Translations under genes and position numbers: made by a program
From: Candidatus Hecatellales archaeon
GTDB lineage: Archaea; Thermoproteota; Bathyarchaeia; Hecatellales; Hecatellaceae
Assembly: GCA_003662305.1 (NCBI GenBank)
Contig: QMXU01000015.1
Span: forward strand, 1-12,589
Length of the DNA stretch: 12,589 nucleotides
Reading direction: 5' to 3'
Shown: piece after piece, positions 12,571-12,589 of the stretch
How the letters are laid out: every line of letters starts with the position of its first letter
Position numbering within the stretch: the first letter of the stretch is position 1
The notes under the pieces: model-generated
Told to the model about the DNA's origin: nothing
Databases searched by the model: none
Seen by the model: the letters and a program-made list of their open reading frames with translations, nothing else

Positions 12571-12589
12571 AGCAGCGGCGAGAACCTAC

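Noticed and set aside
1..12589. CRISPR array, tRNA, rRNA, insertion sequence or attachment site
   Set aside because: No spaced direct repeats, no cloverleaf-like segment with the tRNA signature, no transposase or integrase motif and no terminal inverted repeats were found by eye.

Overview
The window looks like chromosomal DNA from a thermophilic or heat-stress-adapted archaeon of the TACK group (Thermoproteota), plausibly a Bathyarchaeia-like lineage. Support comes from two group II chaperonin (thermosome) subunits, ribosomal protein eL13 (found in TACK/Asgard archaea and eukaryotes), a TrmB-family regulator, archease, TATA-type promoters and a heavy use of TTG starts. The phylum is an inference; finer placement is a guess. 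No rRNA, tRNA, CRISPR array, insertion sequence or phage gene was seen, and no gene-free stretch exceeds about 160 bases.

Layout. Bases 1-2306 (minus strand) hold a two-gene thermosome operon; the second subunit is cut by the left edge. The two paralogues share a 71-base tract identical at 70 positions, which suggests gene conversion. Upstream of them, also on the minus strand, lies eL13 (2427-2804), separated by a strong hairpin and the thermosome TATA box. A divergent promoter region follows, then two unrecognised genes (2932-3702 plus, 3699-4112 minus) that converge and share a TTAA at their stop codons.

Bases 4270-9851 form the most interesting block. A TrmB-like regulator (minus) is transcribed away from a three-gene plus-strand operon: a MacB/LolD-type ABC ATPase, a 904-residue secreted and membrane-anchored protein built of about seven Ig-like domains (COG1361-like), and a MacB/FtsX-type permease. 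The shared 98-base promoter region carries a perfect inverted repeat, TAAAGTT-N5-AACTTTA, with the same 6-N5-6 geometry as the known TrmB-family sugar operators. I read this as a self-contained regulated export or cell-envelope machine whose substrate is unknown.

Bases 9858-12542 hold shorter genes: a PDCD5/TFAR19-like protein and a macrodomain protein (both minus), archease (plus), and a YkgJ-type cysteine-cluster protein plus an Hsp20 small heat-shock protein (minus, apparently one operon). Protein folding, RNA-ligation cofactor and ADP-ribose functions therefore sit close together.

Two window-wide signals stand out. The hexamer AAGCCT/AGGCTT occurs roughly ten times more often than chance but is almost absent from the thermosome genes. 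All three complete convergent gene pairs end within a few bases of each other on palindromic stop-codon sequences.
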